DNA of 64,000 nucleotides from Liolophura sinensis (taxonomy: Eukaryota > Mollusca > Polyplacophora > Chitonida > Chitonidae): the NCBI RefSeq assembly GCF_032854445.1, contig NW_027017967.1, positions 124,001-188,000 on the forward strand, read 5' to 3'. A program made the position numbers and the translations under genes. Below the pieces are notes generated by a model. That model made no database searches, was not told the origin of the DNA, and saw only the letters and a list, made by a program, of their open reading frames with translations. Positions 44,265-55,408 of this stretch are shown here, one piece after another (position 1 is the first letter of the stretch; every line of letters begins with the position of its first letter).

Positions 44265-44417
44265 AGTTCTGTCCGGACTGGTTCATTTACAGCGTTGTGG
44301 ATGCGCTATGAAAAGTTGCTATACCCACCTCGACAGAGGCTATATTTAGGAGGTGATTTGCTTTTAGGGGACACTCGGACGAATTCTTTTTCATTTCTTT
44401 CACTTCTTTTGATTTCA

Positions 44418-44828
44418 ATGGGCAATTGCGTTTCCAAGAGGGCTCGGTCCGAGCCCGAGGACGTTGCAGAAGCGATCCCCCTTGTAGAGATGGAACAAGA
44501 AGAACCATGGATGGCTTGGTGGAGATGGAGGTGGGGTCTAGGCCCCGCACCACCACCAATTCCCCCAGAATTACAGGCTCCTTCTGCTTCACCCGCTTCA
44601 TCTGAAGAACTGGCACCACTCCTTGGAGGAGGCCCCTCATTTGCAGAGCTTGCCGACCCCCTGGCTGCAATAAACGGTGATGAACAGCCCGGGACAACAG
44701 TTCCATCACCGCAAGCCGCGCCATCCCCATCACCCACTGAAGGATGCTCCTCGTTTCAAGAGCTTACAGACGCCATGGTTGTTCTGACTGCTGAGCGGGA
44801 TGCTCAGATCGAAAGTCTTCGTGATTAA
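44418..44828 (+). CDS. Small acidic protein with N-myristoylation signature (136 aa), unit A
   Basis: It starts MGNCVSKRARSEPED. Gly2, Ser6 and Lys7 fit the N-myristoyltransferase motif, and Cys4 could be palmitoylated, so membrane anchoring is predicted. A Trp-rich stretch follows (EPWMAWWRWRWGL), then a Pro/Ser/Ala-rich linker with PSFAELADPLAAI and SSFQELTDAM, an internal repeat of the form SFxEL. It ends in a short charged helix (LTAERDAQIESLRD). I recognise no family. The frame is open further upstream, but this ATG is chosen because of the motif and because unit B starts MGSCFSK. Units B and C hold frameshifted copies, so only this one is intact. Confidence 0.6.
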   Translation: MGNCVSKRARSEPEDVAEAIPLVEMEQEEPWMAWWRWRWGLGPAPPPIPPELQAPSASPASSEELAPLLGGGPSFAELADPLAAINGDEQPGTTVPSPQAAPSPSPTEGCSSFQELTDAMVVLTAERDAQIESLRD

Positions 44829-44885
44829 GTAACTGTTTACTTTACTCCAGTGCAATTGGGAGCCGTTTGTGTGACATTTTGTTTT

Positions 44886-44903
44886 GCTCCTCTAATTAGG
44901 AGC
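44886..44903 (+). other. Hairpin upstream of the site pair and ribozyme
   Basis: GCTCCT-CTAATT-AGGAGC forms a 6-bp stem with a 6-nt loop about 60 bp after the stop codon. It is unchanged in units B (57155-57172) and C. Role unknown; it may be an RNA 3'-end element. Confidence 0.45.
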
Positions 44904-44948
44904 TGGGGCACGGTAATTGGCCCCTGGAACCCAGTGATTGGTTCCTAT

Positions 44949-45020
44949 CACTAACCATTCAGCAGAACCTCTTTGTGGTGTTAGTGGGAAACAGATGTAT
45001 CATCTGGCTAATGCTGTTGA
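44949..45020 (+). ncRNA. HDV-like ribozyme candidate, copy 4 (unit A)
   Basis: 72 nt with the same layout as copy 2. P2' reads CTGTTGA, which keeps pairing to TCAGCAG through a G-U pair. P1, P3, P4 and GCTAATG are intact. L3 is TCTTTGT instead of TCCTCGT, losing two C that could be needed for P1.1, so activity is less sure. A GTAATTGG / GTGATTGG pair precedes it (44913 and 44934). Confidence 0.65.
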
Positions 45021-47060
45021 CTACTTGGTTTCTTGCTGGGTTAGAATCATTTCCAGGTGCCAAAGTCCTATAAAAAATAACCCAAATTACAGATTACAGG
45101 TAGACATGATGGTGTTTGGACGCATTTATCATTACCAGGCAGTTTGGGTATGTTATTTATGTGTAAAAAAACCCTTTTGTGTTTATTTGGTTGACATCAG
45201 TCTGAGCTTGGGCAATCCAATATGACATATTCAAATTTAATGGGTTGCCAGAAACATGCACGATGCATAAACGCATATATATCTTTTATGTCCAGATTTG
45301 GACGAAAATGCACCAAACTTATCGCTTACTGCATGATATATTCACTCCACCCAGTAATGCATGTCTTGTTTTAAGTAGCTAGACACTTCAGTTAAGTTCT
45401 CAAAATGTTACGCTATATTGCCAATGTCCGGCCAGTCTACTGAAATAACTGTATATTGCATAAAGAGTTTCCCTATCATGCCTCATCTCTTGCGATGCTT
45501 TGTCATCTGTTGCTTATAACTCGTTAATCATTTTTATTATGACTGTTGTGTATATGTTTGACATTTACAGAATGTTACGTCGATTACTTAAGAGGTGCAT
45601 TAGTTTCTACACAGATATGTCGCCCATAGAGCTATGTGTTAGTGAAAATATATATGCCCTGGGTCAACTTCAGTTTCGACACACCGATCGTCAAATTGAG
45701 ATACAGGATTGTACAGGATCTCTAATAAATATATCTGATATATACGTTTTGTATATACACAGTTTGCCAGTACATACATTGCTATTTTCGTTATAATGGT
45801 CTATATACAGTATAATATATATACATATATATATATATTCCATGCACAAATAAAACGAATCGTTGCAATAACACGCAGTATATAGAGCCTCTATATGCCT
45901 GATTATTACATACCGCGAACGGGAGTCTGTAAACGCAAGTGCAATGAAGTATACCAGTTATGTCCTAGTATATAAATTTTGGGGTTTTGTCTTTTCATAT
46001 TTCCAAACATGAATATACGTGTTATGCCCTGTACAAAGGTCGAATCCTAACAACGGCGATATATTTTCTAAGTGTGTGATCATATGGTAATATGTGTATT
46101 ATACCCTCTTCAGCACCGGTGAAGGTAGTGTAACAACAATCGAACCCAAATCCTTACTTTACTGCATGGAAATATTGTGCTGATTTCACTGTGCTATGAC
46201 ATATATGCTCATCTTAAGTCGTATATGGAAATATACCTTAGTATGGTGGACAGGCTACTGCATGATTCGAATCACAGCCGCGTCTTTTCAAATTGACAAG
46301 TATAGTAACTGTGCTATGTGCTACAAAGATCAAAGCTTCAATTAACGATAATGGTTTCTGAAAACAGGTGACCAGGTTACCATTTTTGTCATATGTTCAT
46401 TACCTTTTTCATGCTGGTAAATGTGCATGGGATATGAGTTCGAGCCCAAATTGTGGCACTCTCATTTTACTGAACATTTCGCGCGTACTTCTCTTTGCTT
46501 TGGTATATGTGACTGTATATAGAGAGACTGTATATAAGTCACCCAGTCGTCCTGAGCGCATACCGGTATATCTATACAAGGATGAAAGTTGCATGTTCCA
46601 ACTTAGCCTGTGCTAGTAACGTGATAAAATTGCACTGGGTCAGCTTCAGTTTGACCACTCTGATCTTTAAATTGAGATACACATGCCTTTAATTACAGTC
46701 TGTATAGGTAACTTTGACTAAAACAATGTTTCTGTAACAGTTTTTTCAGCACTTGTATCTGTGCTATACCAAAACAGTGTTATCCCAAATAACAAAACAC
46801 TGAACATTACTTTATCACTTCAGTCTGACATCGTATACAATCTTGTACGTTTTCTATAGTGGCTGTAAAGGTATACCAATATGAACCCTTTTCCCCCAGT
46901 ATCACTGAAACCTTTTTGGTGCAAATCACATTTCAATGTCCGCCCCCAAAACCTTGAACCGCCTGGGCGACCTAATGGTATGAACGTCCACCTCAATGTC
47001 GGGAGATTAAGGCTCAATCCTGGTTTGGGTCCTACCAAAGACTTTAAAATTGTACTTGTT
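45021..47060. other. Non-coding body of unit A
   Basis: No ORF with recognisable homology. It is AT-rich with several TATATA stretches (45805-45840). Frames such as 45500-45796 and 46368-46616 are also present in unit C, but that reflects recent duplication and not selection. Confidence 0.5.
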
Positions 47061-47139
47061 GCCGCCTCTCCTGTCGCTCAGCACCGAGAGGTTAGAACAA
47101 GAAAGCAGGACTGGTTGGTCTGGTGTTTTTAATGTCACT

Positions 47140-47312
47140 GAGTGGGGTGTTATGTCTGGCTCGATGTCTCAGTGGCAGCAGCACTTTGGCGGCATGGAAT
47201 TCGCCCTGTCACAAGAAAACACAGCCAACATTGCACATGACCTAATGACACCTCATAATATGACTGAAAACTTGTTAACTACGGCGTTAAACCCCAAGCA
47301 CTCACTCGCCCC
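47140..47312 (+). mobile_element. SINE-like relic ending as SINE2
   Basis: GGCTCGATGTCTCAGTGGCA resembles a tRNA head, and the 3' end ATGACTGAAAACTTGTTAAC...GTTAAACCCCAAGCACTCAC equals the SINE2 tail. It is probably a third family sharing the SINE2 3' end. A copy is in unit C at about 63250-63405. Confidence 0.5.
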
Positions 47313-47379
47313 ACAAAAACTGTGTGCAAATAACTTTGACTGGTGCATCAATACTTAAACTACCGAGTGCCACAAGAAC

Positions 47380-47610
47380 TATTAATTCCACGAACTCTTT
47401 GTCACAGTTGTGGAAGGCAGGAGATGTTCATTGAACTTCATGTAATACCTCTCACCAGAGGCCACCGCCCATCACTTAACTGTGGCAAAGCCACACGAAC
47501 GATTTACGCTTGGGGCCTCAAAATTTCCCTGTCCAAGTCTGGGATTGAACCCATGACCTGTGACTGAAAGGCGAGCGCCTTAAGCGCGTTTCTAGCCTGT
47601 GAGCAGTATG
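47380..47610 (-). mobile_element. tRNA-headed SINE-like element
   Basis: On the minus strand, GGCGCTCGCCTTTCAGTCAC and GGTCATGGGTTCAATCCC resemble A- and B-box regions of a tRNA head. Similar, more diverged sequence lies at 54930-55130; unit C has the same copy at 63470-63700. Confidence 0.5.
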
Positions 47611-48189
47611 AAAAATACATGGAAGCAAATCATGACAGCATGACAATGACTGCATAGAAGCTTCCATGCATATGCCCAAATGGGAACCGGGCTGGCTCAA
47701 CCATGGTTTGAAAGTGTTCCAGGGGTCACACCTAGCTGGAGGTACTCCGTAGATTGCATACCTTTATAATTATTTATTTCATGTTGCTCTCATATACTGC
47801 TACCTTGTGGCCTGGTTTCCTGGTCTCATATGGTCGGGTATACACGAGCATATATGTGTTGCCGATGAAACCTCTCACCAAATGTTAGAGAAAACTCATG
47901 GCATTGGGATTTCAACATTTATATTCGAATGATACTAAAATGGACGTGACAGGCATGTCATGGCACTGGAGACACCTCAGGAGTTGACCATAACACTGCA
48001 CCTTGAATGTCCTTCCACCTTGTGAAAGACATAGATGAAGTTATTACGGTATAGTCAGGCTGACCGGCTTTTTCAGTAGGATGACCCGACTTTCAATTAC
48101 TGGAAACTTTCTCAACTAACATCCGAAACAAACGAGTTTGGTGCGCTATTGAAAGCGAACCCATTTAAAGAAGCATTCAAACCGGACAT

Positions 48190-48450
48190 GGGGAGTTTTT
48201 ATTTATTTGACTGGTGTTTTACGCCGTACTCAAGAATATTTCACTTATACGATGACAGCCAGCATTATGGTGGGTGGAAACAGCCCGGGGGAAACCCACG
48301 ACCATCCGCAGATTGCTGTCAGACCTTCCCACGTACGGCCGGAGAGGAAGCCAGCATGAGCTGGACTTGAACTCACAGCGACCGCATTGGTGAGAGACTC
48401 CTGGGTCATACCGCTGCGCTAGCGCGCTAACTAACTGAGCCACGGAGGCC
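48190..48450 (-). mobile_element. SINE1 copy
   Basis: On the minus strand it runs from GGGGCCTCCGTGGCTCAGTT to CGTAAAACACCAGTCAAATA. It is close to the consensus. Confidence 0.9.
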
Positions 48451-49140
48451 CCTCCGGAAGTTCTTCAATATGTTTCAAATAACAAAACAAGATATCAAAA
48501 AGAAAACAAAGATGATCTAATTTTATATGTATTCTTTATTGTTAAACAAATGAATTGTACTTGTACACGTAAACGAATAATAAAAAGTCATTGGTTACAG
48601 CCAAACACATAGGAATGGACAAAAAACCATTCCACAGTACATCGTATGGATTCAACATTAAATGTGGTTGTTACTTGATATTAACTGAGCTCATTGAACA
48701 CCAATAAATAAAGTTAAATGATTCATGGAAACTTTCAAATCCTTTACTGTTAACTAACATGCCATTTAAAAAACAAAGCAATGTGATTTCTGAGGTGTTA
48801 CTTATTTACAAACACCACAGCACTAAGAATGGGCCATAACCATTCTCCAGTATATGGATACCAGGTAGGCCTACTTCACTCTGCTGTGCCACTGTGCAAT
48901 TGTACAGTAAAGCAGAGCTTGCTTTTGTTAACATTTGGATCTGTTTGATTGGTGTTTTATAATGTAATCAAAACTATTTCATTTACAGCGTTCGGTTTAA
49001 TGGGTAAAACTGCAGTAAATCGTTGTAAATGCTGGAGATTCAGTCGGACAACGTGCGAAAAGTATGTCAGAAAAAAGTGTCAAGTATTATGTATGTATGA
49101 TTCAACGCTGAATAATGGGAATTTATTTAAAATACCCCTT

Positions 49141-49184
<44 letters not shown>

Positions 49185-49285
49185 AACATGTAAAAAAAAA
49201 AAAAATTATAAATCTTCATACCACCTACAAAAGCTAAAATGTAAAATAACTTATAACTTTCCAAATAACATAATGGTGCAACATG
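48451..49285. other. No gene seen; AT microsatellite
   Basis: A SINE1 tail fragment lies near 48943-48990, and a TA microsatellite at 49145-49181 is followed by an A-run. No recognisable coding sequence. Confidence 0.45.
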
Positions 49286-50940
49286 TTAATTAAAATGAAT
49301 GCTAGCACCAGCTAGGGCTACCTTTAATCTGCAATAGAATTTTCCTACTACCGAGAATTTTCTAGTTTTGTTAACCTTGGTTTTACTCTGAAGAAGAATT
49401 ATTTGATCACTAATAGAATTCATTGTATTTCTAACAAAATCCATTGATCTGGTTGTAGTGGTAGATGGTGATATATTCATATTTGCTTCAAATTCCTCAA
49501 CAAGAAAACGACAATGAACACACTTCACACTGTCCCTGTCAAGTGTATCGGATTGTAACACTTCTGACGAGTCAATACCTTCAAGCAGAGTTCTATAAGA
49601 ACTACATGTAGGTGTAAACTGTGCCCGTCTCTGTCTTTTGTGCCTGTCGTAAACACAAATTCATACTCCATAAAACTACCATCAGTGTCACTATAATCAT
49701 TTAAGATGGCAATCTATTTCAAATTATCACAAACCTGAATTTTAAACACTTCCACTTGTAGCAACTGACGTTTATAGTTTTCATAAACTGACAGAGGCTC
49801 AGCAATGTTGAAGACCTCTTCTGCGTTCAGTGACTGATGTTTCATTTCACCAGTGACCTTGTTCTTTCCAATGACAGGAACTCGTGGAATATCAACAGGA
49901 ATATTGACAGACATGTCCAATGACAGGTTTTCAGGTGCAGAAGAAAAGGTCGCCATGGCTTCTTTGTCTAGCTGCTGCGCTTTGCAAGTGTTTCATTACA
50001 CATGCATAGTTTCCAGTATTGTAGGCTTTCATTGCCCTATGGTGTAATGAAGCTGGGTTTGTAGATGCTGGAAAATGGTCATTGTGGCGCAAAACTTTGT
50101 TTCCAAGACAGCAATATGGGTCATTGGAAAGATAATTCAGAAATATACTTTGTGCAAGAAGTGATGACCCATGGGGCAAAGTCTCCTCAGAAAAGTTACA
50201 ATCACCCTTTTGTGTTTCTCCTTCTTGGCGCAATGGATATGAAATTAATAACTGTCTGAGTTGGTCAATTAAGTCATCTGACAAATCTGATCTAAAAAAG
50301 CATTTATCTGAGGCAGTGTTTGACAAATTAGTTTCACATCTTTTTCCAGAAATATGGATTAAATATTCCAATGAAAGTCCATGTTCATTTGTAGCAGATA
50401 CCAATGATCCTAATGACTTATTCAAAACACACGTTTCCCTTAAAACCTTCCTGAGGTCATGCTCGTTTGAATTGTTTACCAGTCATTTGTGCACATTCAC
50501 GTCCAATGTCTTCTCCCGTTGATACTTGTGAGAGAACTACTTGATTAGCAGTAATTTCTAAACTACGGCATAGTTTTGGAATAGCAACCTGTCCAACAAA
50601 GTATTGGTAACAGCCTCTAGAAATCGAACATAATATGTATTATCAGCGTTAGAAAACATAGTCAGAACACCGCACCTTCAGTGCAGGTAGGGTAAGAAGC
50701 CAATTTCAAAAGTAGCTTTTCACAACATATGATTGTGTCAGATTTAGCTGACAAAACTCCACTTGCGAACATATTCAAAATAACACACCTTTCCTCAACA
50801 TTTCCTTGTTAATTGCTTCATGGCACCTTTGCAGATTGAACTTGATATTCCTCATCCATGCTTCGTCAGAGTTTTGATTTGATGTTCGGAAAGGGTGTAA
50901 TATTAAATTTTGACCACTGTGACTACAACTTCTGCTGGAT
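49286..50940 (-). pseudogene. Decayed, unrecognised gene
   Basis: Several minus-strand frames follow each other. Near 50620-50500: SRGCYQYFVGQVAIPKLCRS and VVLSQVSTGEDIGRECAQMT. At 49931-50425: SLVSATNEHGLSLEYLIHIS, DLIDQLRQLLISYPLRQEGE and LHHRAMKAYNTGNYACVMKHL (a TPR-like helix pair). Then 49714-49956 and 49286-49561. Stops and frameshifts separate them, while each piece looks protein-like (balanced composition, Cys/Trp/His). I cannot name the family. Confidence 0.45.
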
Positions 50941-50951
50941 TTGTCAGATGA

Positions 50952-51212
50952 TTTATTTGATTAGTGTTTTACGCCGTACTCAAGAATATTTCACTTAACT
51001 GAGCCATGGCGCCCAGCATTATGGTGGGTGGAAACCCGGCAGCCCGTGGGAAACCCATGGCCATCCGCAGGTTGTTGGAAGACCTTCCCACTTACAGCCG
51101 GAGAGGAAGCCAGCATGAGCTGGACTTGAACTCACAGCAATCGCATTGGTGAGAGACTCCTGGGTCATTACGCTGCGCTAGCGTGCTAACCAACTGAGCC
51201 ACGGAGGACCCT
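50952..51212 (-). mobile_element. SINE1 copy with target duplication
   Basis: Flanked by GTCAGATGA at 50943-50951 and 51218-51226. The body is close to the consensus but carries an ACTGAGCCATGGCGCC segment in place of the normal tail-proximal sequence. Confidence 0.85.
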
Positions 51213-51238
51213 GATGTGTCAGATGAGGTAGTCTGCTG

Positions 51239-51632
51239 TTAGCAGGTTTTTCCACATAATACACATCCATCTTTAGAAATTGTAGCCAATGACAGGATGA
51301 ATGGCATGCAGTTTATTATGGATCTGCACGTCCCATTCACCCTGCCAGGGGCCACGAATACATTTAAGAATATTTGGGCGAAAGTCAGAATACGGGATTT
51401 TAAAATGAGATACATGTTTATATAGGGCAGCCTTCGCTTCCCTGTATACAACACTGTTTCCATGGATACCAGTGTGACTTGGTGTCCAACAGAATACGAT
51501 ATCTTTACCTCTTTTAACCAGTTTTCTATGCAAGGCTATAATCTCAAGAATTAATGGATTTTTAAATTTATTATTCTCAATTGCCAAAAGACAAGACAAC
51601 GGGTCAGTGCATACCAACAGGAGGAATGACAA
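51239..51632 (-). pseudogene. Non-LTR retrotransposon RNase H fragment
   Basis: CTDPLSCLLAIENN...IIALHRKLVKRGKDIVFCWTPSHTGIHGN...AKAAL is the RNase H domain found at the C-terminus of I-clade-type LINE ORF2: the TDS(L) Asp, the helix after NP.I..I, and WxPSHxGIxGN. GNE.AD, expected next, is replaced by GNSVVYREAK, so the last acidic site is lost. No reverse transcriptase lies upstream, so it is a truncated remnant. Confidence 0.7.
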
Positions 51633-51643
51633 TATACTAGCAT

Positions 51644-51925
51644 ATGTTCATGTATCAATATGCACAATACCCTGTAAATATGCTGAAGGGACATGCGGCT
51701 CTAAGTATCTCTCATCAGGGACAGCGCAACTGGCCCACAGACACAACTGTCCACCTGAACAAGGACAAACAGCATTGCGTACTTACTCTTGAATGGTGTG
51801 ATGAACAGCTGTACATCCCTCCCGACAGCAAGGATGCTGCAAATCAAAAAAAAAAGAAAAGAAAAAAAAACTTATTTGATAAAAAGTTCACTGATAACAT
51901 GTTTGCAGAAATAAAAGAAATATAG
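51644..51925 (+). CDS. Small unrecognised ORF
   Basis: 93 codons with NWPTDTTVHLNKDKQHCVLT, EQLYIPPDS and a Lys-rich stretch (QKKKKRKKNLFDKKF) coded by an A-run. Composition is protein-like, but there is no homologue in the window, no known domain and no clear promoter. It may be a last exon or chance. Confidence 0.25.
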   Translation: MFMYQYAQYPVNMLKGHAALSISHQGQRNWPTDTTVHLNKDKQHCVLTLEWCDEQLYIPPDSKDAANQKKKKRKKNLFDKKFTDNMFAEIKEI

Positions 51926-51929
51926 TTGT

Positions 51930-53355
51930 TAGAGTGCTAATTTTGTAACACAGCCACAAAACTTTCCTACAAGACCCCCAAATGACATGATGCTATTGAT
52001 GCTCATAGCCATGAATAAGCCTCAGTAGCATCTTGTAATCAAAAAACAAATATTCCATGGTGTAAAACACATACCAACTTTGTACAGCTGTAAGTGAGAC
52101 CATAAACTGTTTAACTCCTGAATAAATAACTAACAGTAATGAATTAAGACAGATTTACTGTCCAAGGGCCAGGGTTAAGCTCAACATCTTCTACCAACAA
52201 TGTTGCCATTTTCAAAATCTGTGATAGGTGTCTGGCACATAAAGTCTCCAAAATGAAGTCTCTTTAAAATGAAGACTTGGAACATGCATTCCCACAGTAT
52301 AAACGAGAAGCCAGCTGAAGTTCCTACAATAGACAGAAAAAAGAATTGAAAGCACTTTTACAAACAACGTTATGAAGACACACCAGAGTGTCATGCATCA
52401 AGTATAACTCTAGTGATGATGTTGTCATGTTTTTTGTCTTGTAAGTACATTCAGATCCTTCCAGCTATGTTTGTTATATAGGACTTCAGCTTGTAAGAAA
52501 TACTTGTATATGATAAGAGCAATTGTAAATCCTACATGTAACCTCTGTAATGAGACTAAAAGCCTGTCCCATATGTTTTTGAATGAGAAGTGGTAAAACA
52601 GTTCTGGGCTAAGTTTGTAAGTTGGTGGGCTTCTAACAAAAGGGAGATAACCCCACTCACCAAAGCTTGTCTTCTACTGGTTACAGACATTCACAAATGT
52701 AATAATTTGCTGAATGTTTGTATACCGGTAGCGAAATAGTATATACATAAATGCAAATTTAATGGAAGCCAAGCTAGCTTTACCTCCTTTCTTTTTAACT
52801 GAGGCATATCGTAAGACTTGAAAAATATGTAAGTGTGAAATATGACACAATTAAGATGGAGTAACCTCCAGCAATCTGTAAGGAGACAACTCCAATAGTG
52901 CACTGACTGTCTATAACACTGTATATCAGGAAATAGTGTTTAGGGAGACAACTAGAGTTACACACTGGGTATATGTACTGCTGTATTGGAAAAGCATGTA
53001 CAATGTACGGAAAACCCATATAGTACATGTAAATACTATCTGTCAATAAAGATGTCTTTGGGAAAAAAAATGTTGTGATGATTTTATGGCACAGCTCCTG
53101 TACTCACCTTCTTCATCAGGCAGACCTTTAAGTACATATGTCTGACTGTACACAGATGACTTCTTGTAGAAAGAATCCTGATGTTGTCCGAAGCAGGTTT
53201 GTTCAGCAGCCTTCAAACACGGTGGCGATGATGGATCCTGCAACACACAAGAAAACAACAATTACACTCAGGTAAAAATGAATTGTTGGAAACATGGACC
53301 AGGGTTAATATCAGAATTTTCAGAATACACGCTAAAAAGTTTAACTTCTGAAGGG
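51930..53355. other. No gene seen
   Basis: AT-rich, with short frames only. A possible exon at 53105-53240 (minus strand, CTCACC donor-like edge on the left) is too weak to call. Confidence 0.4.
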
Positions 53356-53716
53356 AGTGAGTGAGTGCTTGGGGTTTAACGTCGTACTCAACAATTTTTC
53401 AGTCATATGACGACGAAGGAATCATTAGGGTGCATGCACGTGTAATGTGCCTCCTTGTTGCAGGACGGATTTCCAATGCTCTTTTATTTAGTGCTGCATC
53501 ACTGAGACGACTTACCGAAGGCAAGTAAGCCGCCCCGCCCGAGCCATTATACTGATACGGGTTAACCAGTCGTTGCACTATCCCCTTCATGCTGAACGCC
53601 AAGCGAGGAAGTTACAACTTCCTCTTTTAAAGTCTTAGGTGTGACTCGACCAAGGATTGATCCTGGATCTACCGGTCCCGAAGCGGATGCTCTACCAACT
53701 GTGCTATCTGGGCCGG
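53356..53716 (-). mobile_element. SINE2 copy
   Basis: The full element on the minus strand, from CCGGCCCAGATAGCACAGTTGG-type head to ACCCCAAGCACTCACTC tail, colinear with 692-1064 at high identity. This supports SINE2 as an independent family. Confidence 0.9.
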
Positions 53717-54598
53717 TACTTCTGAAGGGAAAGTCTTAATGTATTGTACCTTTATATGTTTGTCTTCTGCAAATCTATAAAATAATAATAAATACACAAA
53801 GTTAACTTTCACTGCCTGTATTGATGTCATAAATAATGAAGCTTTTGTGTGCAACTTGGTGACCCATGTAGTAAAGAAGTGAGATATAAAACTGATGGGG
53901 AACCTAACTCATCTTTTGAAGGTGAATGCTGTAGAAATATGAAGAAGAATGCTGTTTAAATATGCAGTATTTGTATTAGATTTATTTTCCTAAAATGATA
54001 TGTTCAATTCAATCTTATTAATATAATATAATTAATTATAATTCGCTATTGCTTAACTTTGAAAGTTTTATTTTATAATACCCTCAGGAATCCTGGTTGT
54101 GGTAAGATGTCATTTGGTCCAGTGGTCAAGCAGAAAGAGATCTCCAGTGAACCGGTTGTTTGCAGTAGGGGCACAGAATGATCTAAACAGTTGAAGTAAG
54201 GCCTGGTCATTTACTGCTACGCTCACTGTGTTTGGTCATGTAAAGCTTCTGTGCAGGTCTACATGTGCAATGAGCTAGAGAAGACGAGATCAACAGTTAT
54301 TAGAGAAAACATGTACTTTAAAACATATGCATGGATTACAATGTTATGGAGGTTAAGTAAGACGACAATGAAACTAAAAAGGTGGATACCTTCTTTGTTT
54401 TCTCATCATCGTGTTTCTGTTCTTTCAAGGTCAGGTTCGATTTAAGGCACACTGATGATGGTTTGGTCAGAGATTTGTTAACTTGAACACAGCCCTTCTA
54501 TTGAAAACAACGCCAACATGATGATTTTAAGTACAGTATTATAAACAGCTCGAAAAATTAGATTTAATATTTAACATGAGTGCGTATTTTATTAATTT
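53717..54598. other. No gene seen
   Basis: Only short frames, no recognisable domains or repeats from elsewhere in the window. Confidence 0.4.
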
Positions 54599-54850
54599 AC
54601 TTACTTAATTGATTGCTGATTAACGCCATACTCAAAAATATTTCACTGTTGCTGCAGAGTTTCATGCATGGATGAAAATGGGGGTGGTCTCTAACCAATG
54701 GGGTGGCTGTGAGTTCAAGTCCAGCTCATGCTGGCTTCCTCGCGGCCGTACGTGGGAAGGTCGGTCAGCAACCTGCGGATGGTCGTGGGTTCCCCCGGTA
54801 TTCTTGAGTATGGCGCAAAACACCAATTAAATAAATGAATTAATAAATAA
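54599..54850 (+). mobile_element. Rearranged SINE1 fragments
   Basis: 54605-54650 is a SINE1 tail in inverse orientation (ATTAACGCCATACTCAAAAA). 54690-54850 is the body and tail in plus orientation, missing the part between TGGGTTCCCCCGG and ATTCTTGAG. Confidence 0.75.
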
Positions 54851-54929
54851 ACTGGGGTGCACGGGTTTAAACCACTCATCTGAGGCAAATAACTGACAAA
54901 CTCTTCCAAATATGGCATATGTCACTGTG

Positions 54930-55135
54930 GTGGATGGCAAGAGATGTTCACCTAACTTCACTTAACATCACAAACATGAGAGCACCGATCAGGACGTATT
55001 GCCACCAAGGCCTCACAATAAATGGAAGTGGGGGAACCTCGAAAGTTCCTAGTTCCAGAATGGGATTGAACACATGGTTTGTGTGACCTGTGACTGAAAG
55101 GCAAGCACCTACATGGCCCAAATGCAGGGATTTAC
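54930..55135 (-). mobile_element. Diverged tRNA-headed SINE-like element
   Basis: On the minus strand, GGTGCTTGCCTTTCAGTCAC and TGTGTTCAATCCCATTCTGG match the element at 47380-47610. Confidence 0.45.
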
Positions 55136-55408
55136 CGGACGTTTTTTGACTTGGACGCAAAAAATGCATCGGCAGGGGTCCCATGGGACGCAACAAAAAA
55201 ACCCCCCAAAATTAACAACCACATCCAAGTGCCCATGGAAGCTGATTTAGTCACTAAAATAATTCATGTATCCAGTTATTTTCATAAACCAGCATCCACG
55301 AGTTCTACGGTAGCAACATGGCACGTCCAGCGCTAAAAATAGCACGCGTGGCCTACAATTGTGACGTATGCTGCTAGAGGGGGATCAATGAATTGACGCA
55401 CTGCTTCA

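Larger units (their letters stand above)
44265..48045 (+). repeat. Unit A: ~3.8-kb duplicated unit carrying the MGNCVSK gene
   Basis: It is nearly identical to unit C (60242 to the window end), starting at AGTTCTGTCCGGACTGG in both. It contains the small gene, a hairpin, a GTAATTGG pair, a ribozyme and about 3 kb of non-coding sequence with SINE-like relics. Unit C differs by a ~105-bp deletion near 61932, a SINE1 insertion and a smaller deletion near 62955. The right end of unit A cannot be fixed because unit C runs out of the window. Confidence 0.85.

Noticed and set aside
46368-46616. 82-codon ORF conserved between units A and C (62240-62488)
   Set aside because: The conservation equals that of surrounding non-coding DNA in a recent duplication, and the product has no recognisable features.
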